This document shows positions 1 through 9,647 of a stretch of DNA of 64,000 nt, piece after piece; within the stretch, counting starts at the first letter, position 1; each line of letters opens with the position of its first letter. The notes below the pieces were generated by a model that saw only the letters and a list, made by a program, of their open reading frames with translations, had not been told where the DNA came from and ran no database searches. The stretch is from NCBI GenBank assembly GCA_052380005.1, contig JBQTCJ010000011.1. One strand, 5' to 3'. A program made the translations under genes and the position numbers. The stretch comes from Salinarimonas sp052380005 (GTDB lineage Bacteria; Pseudomonadota; Alphaproteobacteria; Rhizobiales; Beijerinckiaceae).

Positions 1-1162
1 TGCAGGCCATCTGCATGCCGAAGCAGATGCCGAAATAGGGGATGTTGCGCTCGCGCGCGAAGCGCACCGCCTGGATCTTCCCCTCGGAGCCGCGCTGGCC
101 GAAGCCGCCGGGCACGAGGATGCCGTTGACGTTCTCGAGATAGGGCGCGGGGTCGGACTGCTCGAAGATCTCGCTCTCGATCCACTCGAGGTTGACCTTC
201 ACCCGGTTGGCGATGCCGCCGTGGTTGAGCGCCTCGATCAGGGACTTGTAGGCGTCCTTGAGCCCCGTGTACTTGCCGACGATGGCGATCGTCACCTCGC
301 CCTCGGGGTTCTTCACGCGCTCGACGATGTCCTCCCAGGTGGAGAGGTCGGGCTCGCGGGCGTCCTCGATTCCGAAGGCGGCGAGCACCTCCTGGTCGAG
401 CCCCTCGGCGTGGTAGGACAGCGGCACCTCGTAGATCGAGGGCACGTCGCGCGCCTCGATGACCGCCGTCTCGCGCACGTTGCAGAACAGGGCGAGCTTG
501 CGTCGCTCCTCGCGCGGGATCGGCCGATCACAGCGGCACAGCAGGATGTCGGGCTGGATGCCGATCGAGCGCAGCTCCGCCACCGAGTGCTGGGTCGGCT
601 TCGTCTTGAGCTCGCCGGCCGAGGGGATGAAGGGCAGGAGCGTCAGGTGGATGTAGATCGCATGCCCACGCGGCAGCTCGTTGCCGAGCTGGCGGATCGC
701 CTCGAAGAAGGGCAGGCCCTCGATGTCGCCCACGGTGCCGCCGATCTCGACGAGCACGAAGTCGTAGCCCTCGTTGCCGCCGAGCACGAAGTCCTTGATG
801 GCGTTGGTGACGTGCGGGATCACCTGGATCGTCGCGCCGAGATAGTCCCCGCGCCGCTCCTTGGCGATGATGTCCTGGTAGATGCGACCCGTGGTGATGT
901 TGTCCTGCTTCGTCGCCGGCACGCCGGTGAAGCGCTCGTAGTGGCCGAGGTCGAGGTCGGTCTCGGCGCCGTCGTCGGTGACGAAGACCTCGCCGTGCTG
1001 GTAGGGGCTCATCGTCCCCGGGTCGACGTTGAGGTAGGGGTCGAGCTTGCGCAGGCGGACCTTGTAGCCGCGCGCCTGCAGCACCGCCCCGAGGGCCGCC
1101 GAGGCGAGGCCCTTGCCGAGCGATGACACCACGCCGCCGGTGATGAATACGTACCGCGTCAT
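1..1162 (-). CDS. pyrG: CTP synthase, N-terminal part (cut by window edge)
   Basis: CTP synthase converts UTP to CTP using ATP and glutamine, the last step of pyrimidine nucleotide synthesis in the cytoplasm. About 387 residues are visible. The start is at the ATG read from 1162. The N-terminal amidoligase domain opens with the ITGGVVSSLGKG phosphate-binding motif and contains EIGGTVGDIE. The glutaminase domain begins after about residue 290 and the window cuts it just after GICFGMQMA, which holds the nucleophilic cysteine. The rest lies left of base 1. secG lies about 115 bases upstream on the same strand, a common alphaproteobacterial order. Identification is secure. Confidence 0.97.
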   Translation of the reverse strand, partial: MTRYVFITGGVVSSLGKGLASAALGAVLQARGYKVRLRKLDPYLNVDPGTMSPYQHGEVFVTDDGAETDLDLGHYERFTGVPATKQDNITTGRIYQDIIAKERRGDYLGATIQVIPHVTNAIKDFVLGGNEGYDFVLVEIGGTVGDIEGLPFFEAIRQLGNELPRGHAIYIHLTLLPFIPSAGELKTKPTQHSVAELRSIGIQPDILLCRCDRPIPREERRKLALFCNVRETAVIEARDVPSIYEVPLSYHAEGLDQEVLAAFGIEDAREPDLSTWEDIVERVKNPEGEVTIAIVGKYTGLKDAYKSLIEALNHGGIANRVKVNLEWIESEIFEQSDPAPYLENVNGILVPGGFGQRGSEGKIQAVRFARERNIPYFGICFGMQMAC

Positions 1163-1240
1163 GGACCTTCACCTTCATGACGGCGCCCTCGATTCGCAAG
1201 CGGCGAATCGAGCCCTGCCGTGATCATCCACATGCGACGA

Positions 1241-1266
1241 GGGCCGCGGCCGCTTCGGCCGCGCCC
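1241..1266 (-). terminator. GC-rich hairpin between secG and pyrG
   Basis: A strong GC-rich inverted repeat around a CGAAG-type loop lies just downstream of secG on the minus strand. No run of T follows, so it is at best a weak terminator or pause site between secG and pyrG. This is inference from sequence only. Confidence 0.3.
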
Positions 1267-1277
1267 GAGACCGCGCG

Positions 1278-1667
1278 TCAGCGCGACTGCGGGACCTCGG
1301 GCCCCGCCGGGGTGCCGCCCTGCATCCGGTCGAGCTCCTCGAGCACGCCGGGACCCGGCAGCGGCGCGCCGGGCGCGGACGGCTGGTCGGGCGGGGAGGA
1401 GAGCGGCAGCGTGTCGATCACCGAGGTCGGGGCGCGGTCGATGCCCGCCAGGATCGCGAGCGCGAGGCTGGTGGCGAAGAACAGCCCGGCGAGCACGGCG
1501 GTGGTGCGCGTGAGCACGCTCGCCTGGCCGCGGCCGGTCATGAAGCCTCCGCCGCCCGAAGAGCCGCCGCCCATGCCCAGCCCTCCGCCCTCGGAGCGCT
1601 GCAGCAGCACGACGCCGACGAGCGCCAGCACGATGATGAGGTGGACGATGATCAGAACGGTTTGCAT
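1278..1667 (-). CDS. secG: Preprotein translocase subunit SecG
   Basis: SecG is the small non-essential subunit of the SecYEG protein-conducting channel in the inner membrane. The 129-residue product has two predicted membrane helices, about residues 2-22 and 53-73, joined by a glycine-rich loop containing GGGLGMGGG, which is typical of the family. The Pro/Ala/Gly-rich tail after residue 80 is long compared with enterobacterial SecG (about 110 residues); such tails are common in alphaproteobacteria. The start at 1667 gives MQTVLIIVHL and places the first helix at the N-terminus; an upstream in-frame extension would put charged residues before it. It lies upstream of pyrG on the same strand. 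Confidence 0.93.
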   Translation of the reverse strand: MQTVLIIVHLIIVLALVGVVLLQRSEGGGLGMGGGSSGGGGFMTGRGQASVLTRTTAVLAGLFFATSLALAILAGIDRAPTSVIDTLPLSSPPDQPSAPGAPLPGPGVLEELDRMQGGTPAGPEVPQSR

Positions 1668-1827
1668 TGAAACAGCCTCGAGCGGCCCCGCGCCCGGCGG
1701 GTCGCTCGTCACGTCTTGCGATGAGCGCCGCGTCTAGCACGGTCGCGGCGGCCGTTCCACTGCGAAAAGCCGCCGCCCGCGCATGCCCGGCATGTGGGTG
1801 CCGGCGGCGGCAGGCGCAAGGACGCGC

Positions 1828-2445
1828 TCACGCGGCTCCCCGACGGGCCATCGCATGGTATTCCGCGTTGGGGCGCATGTCGGTCGCAGAGGCGAGGCGG
1901 TTCGACATGGCGAAGAACGACGCCACCGCCGCCACGTCCCAGATGTCGACGTCGGAGAAGCCGGCGTCGCGCAGCGCCTGCCGGTCGGCCTCCGCGATGG
2001 AGAACGAGGCGAGGGCCACCTTCTCGGCGAAGGCGAGCATGGCGACGTGGCGGGGCGCGAGGCGGGCGGCGCGCCAGCTCACGGCGAGCGTGTCCCCGAG
2101 CACCGGGTCGCCGGATAGCTGGCGCACGGCCGCGCCGTGGGCGGTGACGCAGTAGAAGCAACGGTTCGCCGCCGAGACGACCACCGCGATCATCTCGCGC
2201 TCGAGCTTGGAGAGACCCGACGGCGCAAGCATCAGGCCGTTGTAGAAGGCGGCGAAGGCGGAGAGCTTGGCGTCGTCGTGGGCGTAGGCGGCGAGCACGT
2301 TGGGCACGAAGCCGATCTTCTCCTCGCACCTGGCGAGGTAGGCGCGCATCTCCGGCGAGAGCTCGCCCGGCGGCAGGTCGAGCGCGGTGGGACGCGCCTC
2401 CGGCTGCTGGATCGGCGGCTTCGACCCCGTTCTCGGCTCGCTCAT
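1828..2445 (-). CDS. Peroxidase-related / AhpD-like carboxymuconolactone decarboxylase-family protein
   Basis: This 205-residue protein has the AhpD/CMD fold signature around residues 80-110, with the redox motif C96-F-Y-C99 followed by H103 in CVTAHG. In AhpD-type proteins the two cysteines and the histidine relay protons and electrons for hydroperoxide reduction. The family is the 'uncharacterised peroxidase-related enzyme' group, whose members are about 190-210 residues long, so it is full length. The start at 2445 gives MSEPRTG. It is divergent from the large glutamate dehydrogenase, with about 127 bases between the starts. The exact substrate cannot be told from sequence. Confidence 0.85.
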   Translation of the reverse strand: MSEPRTGSKPPIQQPEARPTALDLPPGELSPEMRAYLARCEEKIGFVPNVLAAYAHDDAKLSAFAAFYNGLMLAPSGLSKLEREMIAVVVSAANRCFYCVTAHGAAVRQLSGDPVLGDTLAVSWRAARLAPRHVAMLAFAEKVALASFSIAEADRQALRDAGFSDVDIWDVAAVASFFAMSNRLASATDMRPNAEYHAMARRGAA

Positions 2446-2572
2446 GACACTCTCCCGGCGCTGGCGCGTTGGTGCGCGGCGAATTGTTGCAGCGGGAGGC
2501 GGGCTATGCCAAGCCTTGCCGCGACGTCGAGCGCCGTCCGCCGGGGCGGCGCGCGACCCGAGGAGAGGCGTC

Positions 2573-5500
2573 ATGGACCGGATCGAGGACGGGGAAACGG
2601 GCGGCACGATCGCGGCGGCGATGGCCGCGCTCGAGGAGGAGCGCAGCCGCCAGGCGCCCCCGCGGGTGGTCGACGACCTGTTCGGCCGCACGCCCCGAGA
2701 GGACCTCGACCGCTACGCCCCCGCCGAGCTCGCCGAGCTCGCCAACGCCGCCTACGACCACCTGCGCAAGCCGCGCGCCTTCGCGCCCGGCGAGGAGCGC
2801 CACGACCTCCTCGTCACCGATCGCGAACTCGTCGGCGACGGCACCGCCCCCGGACGCGAGCTGACGCTCGTCGAGGTCGTCAACGACGACATGCCCTTCC
2901 TGCTCGATTCGACGCTGGCCGAGATCGTCGATCAAGGACACGAGCCGCGCCTCGTCGCGCACCCGATCCTCTCCGTGCGCCGGGACGAGTCGGGCCGCCT
3001 CGCCGAGCTGATCGGCCCCGCCCGCGGGCAGACGCCACCCGGCGCGATCCGCGAGAGCCTGATCCACATCCATCTCGACCGGCTCGACGAGGACGCCCGC
3101 GAGCGCCTGCGCGCAGGGCTCGAGCGGGTCCATGCCGACGTCGCCGTGGCCGTGGCCGACTGGAAGGCCATGCGCGAGCGCCTCGCCGACGCGATCCGCC
3201 GCTACCGCGAGACGCCCCCTCCCCTGCCCCCCCAGGAGACCGAGGAAGCGCTCGCCTTCCTCGACTGGATCGCTGCGGACAACTTCACCCTCATCGGCAT
3301 GCGCGAGTACGGCTTCCCCGACGGCGACGTCGCGGCGGCGCCGATCGAGGGCTCGGGGCTCGGCATCCTGCGCGACCCGACGGTCAAGGTGCTGCGCCGC
3401 GGGCGCGAGCTCGTCGCCATGACGCCGGAGGTCCGCGCCTTCCTGGAGAAGCCGTCGGCGCTGATCACGACGAAGGCGAACGTGAAGTCGCGTGTCCACC
3501 GCCGCGCGCATCTCGACTACGTCGGCATCAAGCTGTTCTCGGACGCGGGCGCGGTCGCGGGCGAGCTGCGCGTGGTCGGCCTGTTCACGGCGAGCGCCTA
3601 CACGGAATCGACGGACGACGTGCCGGTGCTGCGCCTCAAGCGCGAGAAGGTGCTGGCGCGCGCGGAGTTCGACCCGCAGAGCCACGCGGGGCGCGCCCTC
3701 ATCAACGTGCTCGAGAACTACCCGCGCGACGAGCTCTTCCAGATCGACGAGGAGACGCTCTACGACTTCGCGCTCGAGATCATGAACCTCGCCGACCGGC
3801 CGCGCGTGCGCGTGCTGGCGCGGCCGGACGAGTTCGACCGCTTCGTCTCCGTGCTCGTCTTCATCCCCAAGGACCGCTACGACACGCAGGTGCGCCGCAA
3901 GGTCGGCGAGTTCCTCGCCGGCGTCTACCAGGGCCGCGTCTCGGCGGCCTATCCGGCCTATCCGGAAGGGCCGCTCGCGCGCACGCACTACATCATCGGC
4001 CGCGAGGAAGGCGAGACGCCGGACATCCCGCGGGCGCAGCTCGAGGACGGCGTCGGCGCCATCGTGCGCACCTGGGGCGACGCCCTGCGCGACGCGCTGC
4101 GCGAGGAGATCGGCGGGCCGCGGGCGCGCACCCTCGCCGCGCGCTACGCCGACGCGTTCAGCGCCGCCTACCGCGAGGCCTTCTCCGCCCGCGAGGCGAT
4201 CCGCGACATCCTCATCGTCGAGCGCATCTCGGCGGACCGTCCGCGCGCCGTCGATCTCTACCGCCGCGAAGGCGATCCGCAGACGCGGGTGAACCTCAAG
4301 GTCTTCTCCCGCGGCGCCGGCCTGCCGCTCTCCGAGCGCGTGCCGCTGCTCGAGAACCTCGGCTTCCACGTGATCAACGAGCGGACCTACCGCGTCGTCC
4401 CCGCGGGCGCCGCCGACGGCGATCGCGTCTGGCTGCACGACATGACGCTGACCCGCGCCGCCGGCGGGCCGCTCACGATCGAGCGCATCGAGAAGACGAT
4501 CGAGGCGGCGCTGCTCGCGCTCTTCCGCGGCTTCGCCGAATCGGACGGGTTCAACAAGCTGGTGCTGGAGGCCGAGCTCGGCTGGCGCGACGTCGCCATG
4601 ATCCGGGCGCTCGCGCGCTACCTGCGCCAGGTCCGCATCGCCTACGGGCAGGACTACCTCGCGAGCACGCTCGCGCGCCATCCCGCGATCGCTGCGGCGA
4701 TCGTCGACCACTTCTACGCCCGGTTCGACCCACGCGTCACCGACAAGCGCCCCCGCGAGGAGGCGGAGGCGGAGGTGCGAACGCGCATCGAGGAGATGCT
4801 CGGCGCGGTCGAGAGCCTCGACGACGACCGCATCCTGCGCCGCTTCGTCAATCTCGTCGACGCGATGCTGCGCACGAACTACTTCCAGATCGAGCCCAAC
4901 GGCCAGCCGCGGCGCACCATCGCCTTCAAGATCGAATGCGCGAAGGTCGAGGCGATGCCGCTGCCGCGGCCGCTCTACGAGGTGTTCGTCTACTCGCCCC
5001 GCGTCGAGGGCGTGCACCTGCGCTTCGGCAAGGTGGCGCGTGGTGGCCTGCGCTGGTCGGACCGGCCGCAGGACTTCCGCACCGAGGTGCTGGGCCTCGT
5101 CAAGGCGCAGCAGGTCAAGAACGCCGTCATCGTGCCGGTGGGCGCCAAGGGCGGCTTCGTGCCCAAGCGCCTGCCCCCCGCGAGCGACCGCCAGGCCTGG
5201 TTCGATGAGGGGCGCGCGAGCTACGAGGTCTTCATCGACACGCTGCTGGAGCTCACCGACAACATCGTCGGCGACGACGTCCGCCCGCCGCCGGACACCG
5301 TGCGCCACGACGGCGACGACCCCTATCTCGTGGTCGCCGCCGACAAGGGCACGGCGACGTTCTCGGACACCGCGAACGCCCTCTCGCTGGCACGCGGCCA
5401 CTGGCTCGGCGACGCCTTCGCCTCCGGCGGCTCGAACGGCTACGACCACAAGGGCATGGGCATCACGGCCCGGGGCGCCTGGGAGGCGGTGAAGCGCCAC

Positions 5501-7423
5501 TTCCGCGAGATGGACGTCGACGTCCAGAGCGAGCCGGTGACGGTGGCGGGCGTCGGCGACATGTCGGGCGACGTGTTCGGCAACGGCATGCTGCTGTCGC
5601 GCGCGATCAAGCTCGTCGCCGCCTTCGACCACCGCGACATCTTCATCGACCCCGATCCCGACCCGGAGGCCTCCTTCGCCGAGCGCAGGCGCCTGTTCGA
5701 CATGGGCCGATCCTCCTGGGCGGACTACGACACGCGCCTGATCTCGCCGGGGGGCGGCGTGTTCTCGCGCAATCTCAAGGCGATCCCGCTCACGGACGCC
5801 ATGCGCGCGCTGCTCGACCTCGACCAGAAGACGGCGACCCCCTTCGAGCTGATGCGCGCGATCCTGCGCATGCGCGTGGACCTGCTCTGGTTCGGCGGCA
5901 TCGGCACCTACATCCGCGCCACGGGCGAGAGCGACGACCAGGTGGGCGATCGCGCCAACGACGCGATCCGCGTCACCGGCGCGGAGCTGCGCACGCGGGT
6001 GATCGGCGAGGGCGCGAACCTCGGCGTCACCCAGCTCGGGCGCATCGAGGCCGCACGCCGGGGCGTGCGCCTCAACACCGACGCGATCGACAACTCGGCG
6101 GGCGTGAACACGTCCGACGTCGAGGTCAACATCAAGATCGCGCTCGACACGCCGCTGCGCGACGGCCGCCTGGAGCCGGACGCGCGCAACGCGCTGCTCG
6201 CGGAGATGACGGAGGACGTCGCGGGCCTCGTCCTGCGCAACAACTACCTCCAGACGCTCTCGCTCTCGCTGGCCGAGCGGCGCGGAGCGGGCGACGTCGG
6301 CTTCGTGCGCCGCCTCATGCAGGGCCTCGAGCAGGAAGGCCGGCTCGACCGTTCCGTCGAGCAGCTGCCCGACGACGCGGCGCTGACCGCCCGCGCCGAG
6401 GCGGGCGAGGGCCTGACGCGGCCCGAGCTGGCGGTGCTCCTCGCCTACGCCAAGCTCCAGCTCTACGACCAGCTGCTGGCGAGCGCCGTGCCGGACGACC
6501 CCTATCTCGGCCGCGAGCTCGAGCGCTACTTCCCCGGCGCGCTCCAGGAGCGCTTCGCCGACGCGATCCAGACGCATCGGCTGCGCCGCGAGATCATCGC
6601 GACCCAGCTCTCGAACGCCATCGTCAACCGAGGCGGGCCGACCGTGATCGCGCGCCTCGCCGACGCGACGGGCGCGGACGCCCCCACCATCGCCGCCGCC
6701 TACGCCGCCGCGCGCGACGCCTTCGGCCTCGTCGCCCTCAACGCGGGCGTCGACGGGCTCGACACCAGGATCGCCGGCGCGCTCCAGCTCTCGCTCTACG
6801 CCGAGCTCGAGGAGCTGGCGATGAACCGCATCGGCTGGTTCATCCGCAACGTCGACCTCGACCTCGAGCCGCTCGACGCCATCATCGGGCGCTTCCGCGA
6901 GGGCGTCGTCGCCGTCGAGGACGCGCTGGCGGATTGCCTGCCGGACGCCGCGCAGGCGCTCTGGCACGAACGGACGGGCGCGCTCACCGCGCAGGCCGTG
7001 CCGGAGGCGCTCGCGCGCCGGCTCGCGGCGCTGCCGATCCTCGTCGCCGCCCCCGACATCGTGCTCATCGCCGGCGACGCCGGCCGCTCGATCCGCGACG
7101 TCGCGGCGACCTACTTCGCCCTCGACGAGACCTTCCGGCTCGGGACCCTCGCCGCGCAGGGCCGCGCCGTGGCGATCTCGGACTACTACGATCGCCTGGC
7201 GCTCGAGCGCGCGCTCTCGGGCGTCGCGGACGCGCATCGCCGGCTCACCGCCGAGATCGCCAGCGAGCAGGGATCCGGCCGCGACGCGGTCGAGGCCTGG
7301 TGCGCGAGCCGTCCGGACGTGACGCGCATCCGTGCGGCGGTGGACGGCATCGTCTCCTCGGGGCTGACGCTGTCGAAGCTCACGGTCGCGGCGAGCCTGC
7401 TCGGGGACCTGACGCGCGGCTGA
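2573..7423 (+). CDS. gdhB: NAD-specific glutamate dehydrogenase, large (about 180 kDa) type
   Basis: This 1616-residue enzyme belongs to the large NAD-dependent glutamate dehydrogenase family (Bac_GDH), which deaminates glutamate to 2-oxoglutarate and ammonia. Length and layout fit the family: N-terminal ACT-like regulatory segments, then a catalytic domain in the second half. Catalytic-region motifs include VARGGLRWSDR and KNAVIVPVGAKGG (about residues 822-865) and the dinucleotide-binding region near GEGANLG. The ATG at 2573 has GGAGAGG upstream; the open frame extends further 5' without a better start. It stands alone, divergent from the AhpD-like gene. In this family activity is often allosterically controlled by amino acids. 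No frameshift is seen over nearly 5 kb. Confidence 0.96.
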   Translation: MDRIEDGETGGTIAAAMAALEEERSRQAPPRVVDDLFGRTPREDLDRYAPAELAELANAAYDHLRKPRAFAPGEERHDLLVTDRELVGDGTAPGRELTLVEVVNDDMPFLLDSTLAEIVDQGHEPRLVAHPILSVRRDESGRLAELIGPARGQTPPGAIRESLIHIHLDRLDEDARERLRAGLERVHADVAVAVADWKAMRERLADAIRRYRETPPPLPPQETEEALAFLDWIAADNFTLIGMREYGFPDGDVAAAPIEGSGLGILRDPTVKVLRRGRELVAMTPEVRAFLEKPSALITTKANVKSRVHRRAHLDYVGIKLFSDAGAVAGELRVVGLFTASAYTESTDDVPVLRLKREKVLARAEFDPQSHAGRALINVLENYPRDELFQIDEETLYDFALEIMNLADRPRVRVLARPDEFDRFVSVLVFIPKDRYDTQVRRKVGEFLAGVYQGRVSAAYPAYPEGPLARTHYIIGREEGETPDIPRAQLEDGVGAIVRTWGDALRDALREEIGGPRARTLAARYADAFSAAYREAFSAREAIRDILIVERISADRPRAVDLYRREGDPQTRVNLKVFSRGAGLPLSERVPLLENLGFHVINERTYRVVPAGAADGDRVWLHDMTLTRAAGGPLTIERIEKTIEAALLALFRGFAESDGFNKLVLEAELGWRDVAMIRALARYLRQVRIAYGQDYLASTLARHPAIAAAIVDHFYARFDPRVTDKRPREEAEAEVRTRIEEMLGAVESLDDDRILRRFVNLVDAMLRTNYFQIEPNGQPRRTIAFKIECAKVEAMPLPRPLYEVFVYSPRVEGVHLRFGKVARGGLRWSDRPQDFRTEVLGLVKAQQVKNAVIVPVGAKGGFVPKRLPPASDRQAWFDEGRASYEVFIDTLLELTDNIVGDDVRPPPDTVRHDGDDPYLVVAADKGTATFSDTANALSLARGHWLGDAFASGGSNGYDHKGMGITARGAWEAVKRHFREMDVDVQSEPVTVAGVGDMSGDVFGNGMLLSRAIKLVAAFDHRDIFIDPDPDPEASFAERRRLFDMGRSSWADYDTRLISPGGGVFSRNLKAIPLTDAMRALLDLDQKTATPFELMRAILRMRVDLLWFGGIGTYIRATGESDDQVGDRANDAIRVTGAELRTRVIGEGANLGVTQLGRIEAARRGVRLNTDAIDNSAGVNTSDVEVNIKIALDTPLRDGRLEPDARNALLAEMTEDVAGLVLRNNYLQTLSLSLAERRGAGDVGFVRRLMQGLEQEGRLDRSVEQLPDDAALTARAEAGEGLTRPELAVLLAYAKLQLYDQLLASAVPDDPYLGRELERYFPGALQERFADAIQTHRLRREIIATQLSNAIVNRGGPTVIARLADATGADAPTIAAAYAAARDAFGLVALNAGVDGLDTRIAGALQLSLYAELEELAMNRIGWFIRNVDLDLEPLDAIIGRFREGVVAVEDALADCLPDAAQALWHERTGALTAQAVPEALARRLAALPILVAAPDIVLIAGDAGRSIRDVAATYFALDETFRLGTLAAQGRAVAISDYYDRLALERALSGVADAHRRLTAEIASEQGSGRDAVEAWCASRPDVTRIRAAVDGIVSSGLTLSKLTVAASLLGDLTRG

Positions 7424-7468
7424 GACAACGTTCACCTTCGTTTAACCGATGCGTGCGCAGCCTGTCTC

Positions 7469-8014
7469 ATGCGCGCGCATCGGCCCCTCACGAGCCTCCT
7501 CGCGGCGGCGCTCCCGGCGCCGGGCCCGCTCGCCTGCGGCCTGCTCGCGCTCCTCCTCCTGCTCGCACCCCTCCTCGCCTCTCGCCCCGCCGAGGCAAGG
7601 CTCGACGACCTGCCCGACCTCATCCAGGCCCGCGCGCTCGCCATGATGGAGGCCTGCCGGGCGGCGGGCGGCAGCCCGGGCGACCCGATGTCGGCCATCG
7701 AGCGGCTGGACCTCACCGGCAACGGCCGCCCCGACGCCATCCTCGACGAGAACCGGTTCGACTGCCGGGGCCGCCAGTCGATGCACTGCGCGCCGATCGG
7801 CTGCGAGACCTTCGTCTTCGTGAATCAGCGCTGGACCGGCTGGAAGCAGATCCTCAGCCTGGTGGGCTCCTACTGCATCGAGTACGGCCAGCGCCCGCCG
7901 CGCTTCGTCACCATCCAGCGCAACCATTCCTTCGACGGCGGCTCGGAGATCCTGAACGTGCGCTACCGCTTCACGCGGGGCGTCTACCTCCAGGACGGGC
8001 GTGGAAGCTGCTGA
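7469..8014 (+). CDS. Exported cysteine-rich protein of unknown function
   Basis: I do not recognise this 181-residue protein. It begins with a long Leu/Ala-rich hydrophobic segment (about residues 20-43) ending near RPAEA, consistent with a Sec signal peptide and periplasmic location. The mature part has six cysteines, including C-R-G-R-Q-S-M-H-C-A-P-I-G-C and a C-terminal Cys, so disulphides are likely. A stretch DLTGNGRPDAILDEN resembles the Asp/Asn/Gly-rich calcium-binding loops of FG-GAP or EF-like repeats. It starts 45 bases after the glutamate dehydrogenase stop and meets the marC-like gene tail to tail with no gap. Function is unknown. Confidence 0.75.
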   Translation: MRAHRPLTSLLAAALPAPGPLACGLLALLLLLAPLLASRPAEARLDDLPDLIQARALAMMEACRAAGGSPGDPMSAIERLDLTGNGRPDAILDENRFDCRGRQSMHCAPIGCETFVFVNQRWTGWKQILSLVGSYCIEYGQRPPRFVTIQRNHSFDGGSEILNVRYRFTRGVYLQDGRGSC

Positions 8015-8647
8015 TCAGCCGGCGACGAGGCTCCCGATCCCGTCCACCGCGAACTGCACCGCGAGCGCGGCGAGGATGACGCCGAGGAGCCGCGTGAGCA
8101 CGATGTTGCCGGTGACGCCGAGCAGCTTCGACACGCGCTCGGCGACGAGGAAGGCGAGGAAGCAGGTGGCCACCCCCACCGCGATGACGCCGACGAGCGC
8201 CGCCTGCATCGCCGGCTCGCCCGCCGCACGGCCCGCGAGCAGGATCACCGCCGTGATCGCGCCCGGGCCCGCCATCAGCGGGATCGCGAGCGGGAAGGCG
8301 GCGACGTTGCGCACGTGATCGAGGGTGATCGCGGTCTCGGCGGTCTCGCGCTTGCGCTCCGAGCGGCCGCCGAAAATCATTTCGAAGGCGATGTAGAACA
8401 GGAGGATGCCGCCCGCGATCCGGAAGGCGGGGAGCCCGACGCCGAGCGCCTGCAGCAGCAATTCCCCGCCGAAGCCGAAGAACAGCAGAATCGCGAAGGC
8501 GATCAGGCAGGCGCGCACCGAGACGCCGCGGCGCTGCTCCTTCGTCATCCCGTTCGTCACCGACAGGAAGATCGGCGCCAGGCCGGGCGGGTCGAGCGTG
8601 ACGAGCAGCGTGACGAACGCGGCCCAGAGGAAGTCGGCGTCGAGCAT
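8015..8647 (-). CDS. MarC-family integral membrane protein
   Basis: The product is a 210-residue polytopic membrane protein with six likely helices, matching the MarC family (PF01914). Family signatures visible are the N-terminal LVTLDPPGLAPIFLS and the repeated-half motif FPLAIPLMAGPGAI. The family was once linked to multiple antibiotic resistance, but its substrate is unknown; 'NAAT transporter' is an annotation name only. The start at 8647 gives MLDADFLW and the usual family length. Its stop abuts the stop of the convergent exported-protein gene. Confidence 0.9.
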   Translation of the reverse strand: MLDADFLWAAFVTLLVTLDPPGLAPIFLSVTNGMTKEQRRGVSVRACLIAFAILLFFGFGGELLLQALGVGLPAFRIAGGILLFYIAFEMIFGGRSERKRETAETAITLDHVRNVAAFPLAIPLMAGPGAITAVILLAGRAAGEPAMQAALVGVIAVGVATCFLAFLVAERVSKLLGVTGNIVLTRLLGVILAALAVQFAVDGIGSLVAG

Positions 8648-8780
8648 CGTCCAGGGTCTCGGGAAGGGAGGGAGCGGGTCCGCCCCGCTTAGCGGAAACG
8701 GGCGTGGGCGTCGACCACGGCCGCTCGCCGTGCCACACTCCGCCCGCCTCGGCCTCGACGCGCCCCCGGAGCCCTCCACC

Positions 8781-9647
8781 ATGCCCTTCGTCGTCCGCGA
8801 CAGCCTCTCGCTCCCCGGCTCCCCGGAGCGCCCGAACGAGGACGCCTGCGGGGCGGCGGGGGATTTCGCGTGGGCGATCGACGGGGCGATCCTGCCCGGC
8901 ACCGAGGCGATCATGGACGCGCCGTCCGACGCGGCCTGGCTCGTCGGCTTCGCGAGCGAGCGCTTCGCCGCACTCGCGCCGCACGCGACGGACGCGGCGC
9001 GGCTCGTGCTCTCCGTCGTCGAGGAGGCGCGCGCGCTCTTCCTCGCCCGCGTCGAGGCGAGCGGCCGGGCCGAGCGGATGGAGCGTCACACCTGGCCCGC
9101 TGCCGCGCTCACGCTGGCGCACGCGCGGCCGGGCGCCGTCGAGACGCTGACCCTCGCCGACACCATCGCCTATGTCCGCGAGGCGAGCGGGGCGGTCTAC
9201 ACGCTCGGCGAGGCGCCGGGCCTGCGCCGGGCCGAGAGCGCGCACGCGCAGCATCTCCTGCGCGAGACCGGGCTCGACATCGAGGCGATGCGCAAGAGCC
9301 CGGCCTACCTGGCGGACGCCGAGCGCCGCAAGCGCGCGCAGGTCGCCGCCGCACCGGCGATCTTCGGCCTGCATCCCGACGCGGTGGCGCAGGCGGAGCG
9401 CGGCTCGGTCGCGCTCGACGGCACCGCGCAGGTGCTGCTGGCGACCGACGGCTTCTCCGCGCTCGTCGAGCTCTACGGCGCGCTCGACGTGGCGGAACTG
9501 ATGGAGCGGGCGTGCGGCGAGGGGCTCGACCCGCTCGGCGCCCGGCTGCGCACGATCGAGACCGAGATCGACCCCACGGGGCGGCTCTACCCGCGCTTCA
9601 AGCGCTCGGACGACGCCACCGCGATCCTGGTCGAGGCGTCCTTCTGA
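8781..9647 (+). CDS. PP2C-like protein phosphatase domain protein
   Basis: A 288-residue protein consisting of one PP2C-like fold. The metal-binding signature acids are visible: N19-E20-D21 near the start, I33-D34-G35, T222-D223-G224, and S276-D277-D278 at the end in SDDATAI. PP2C enzymes are Mg/Mn-dependent Ser/Thr phosphatases, and bacterial members usually reverse Hanks-type kinases or act on anti-anti-sigma factors. No kinase, STAS or sensory domain lies next to it, so its partner is unknown. It has no signal peptide. Its 3' end overlaps the 3' end of the convergent histidine kinase by about 60 bases. Confidence 0.78.
   Translation: MPFVVRDSLSLPGSPERPNEDACGAAGDFAWAIDGAILPGTEAIMDAPSDAAWLVGFASERFAALAPHATDAARLVLSVVEEARALFLARVEASGRAERMERHTWPAAALTLAHARPGAVETLTLADTIAYVREASGAVYTLGEAPGLRRAESAHAQHLLRETGLDIEAMRKSPAYLADAERRKRAQVAAAPAIFGLHPDAVAQAERGSVALDGTAQVLLATDGFSALVELYGALDVAELMERACGEGLDPLGARLRTIETEIDPTGRLYPRFKRSDDATAILVEASF

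Noticed and set aside
2504..7435. A very long minus-strand open frame opposite the glutamate dehydrogenase gene
   Set aside because: Its translation is low-complexity (Asp, Glu, Val, Arg, His) and matches no family; in very GC-rich genes the antisense frame lacks stops by composition. The plus-strand GDH is unmistakable.
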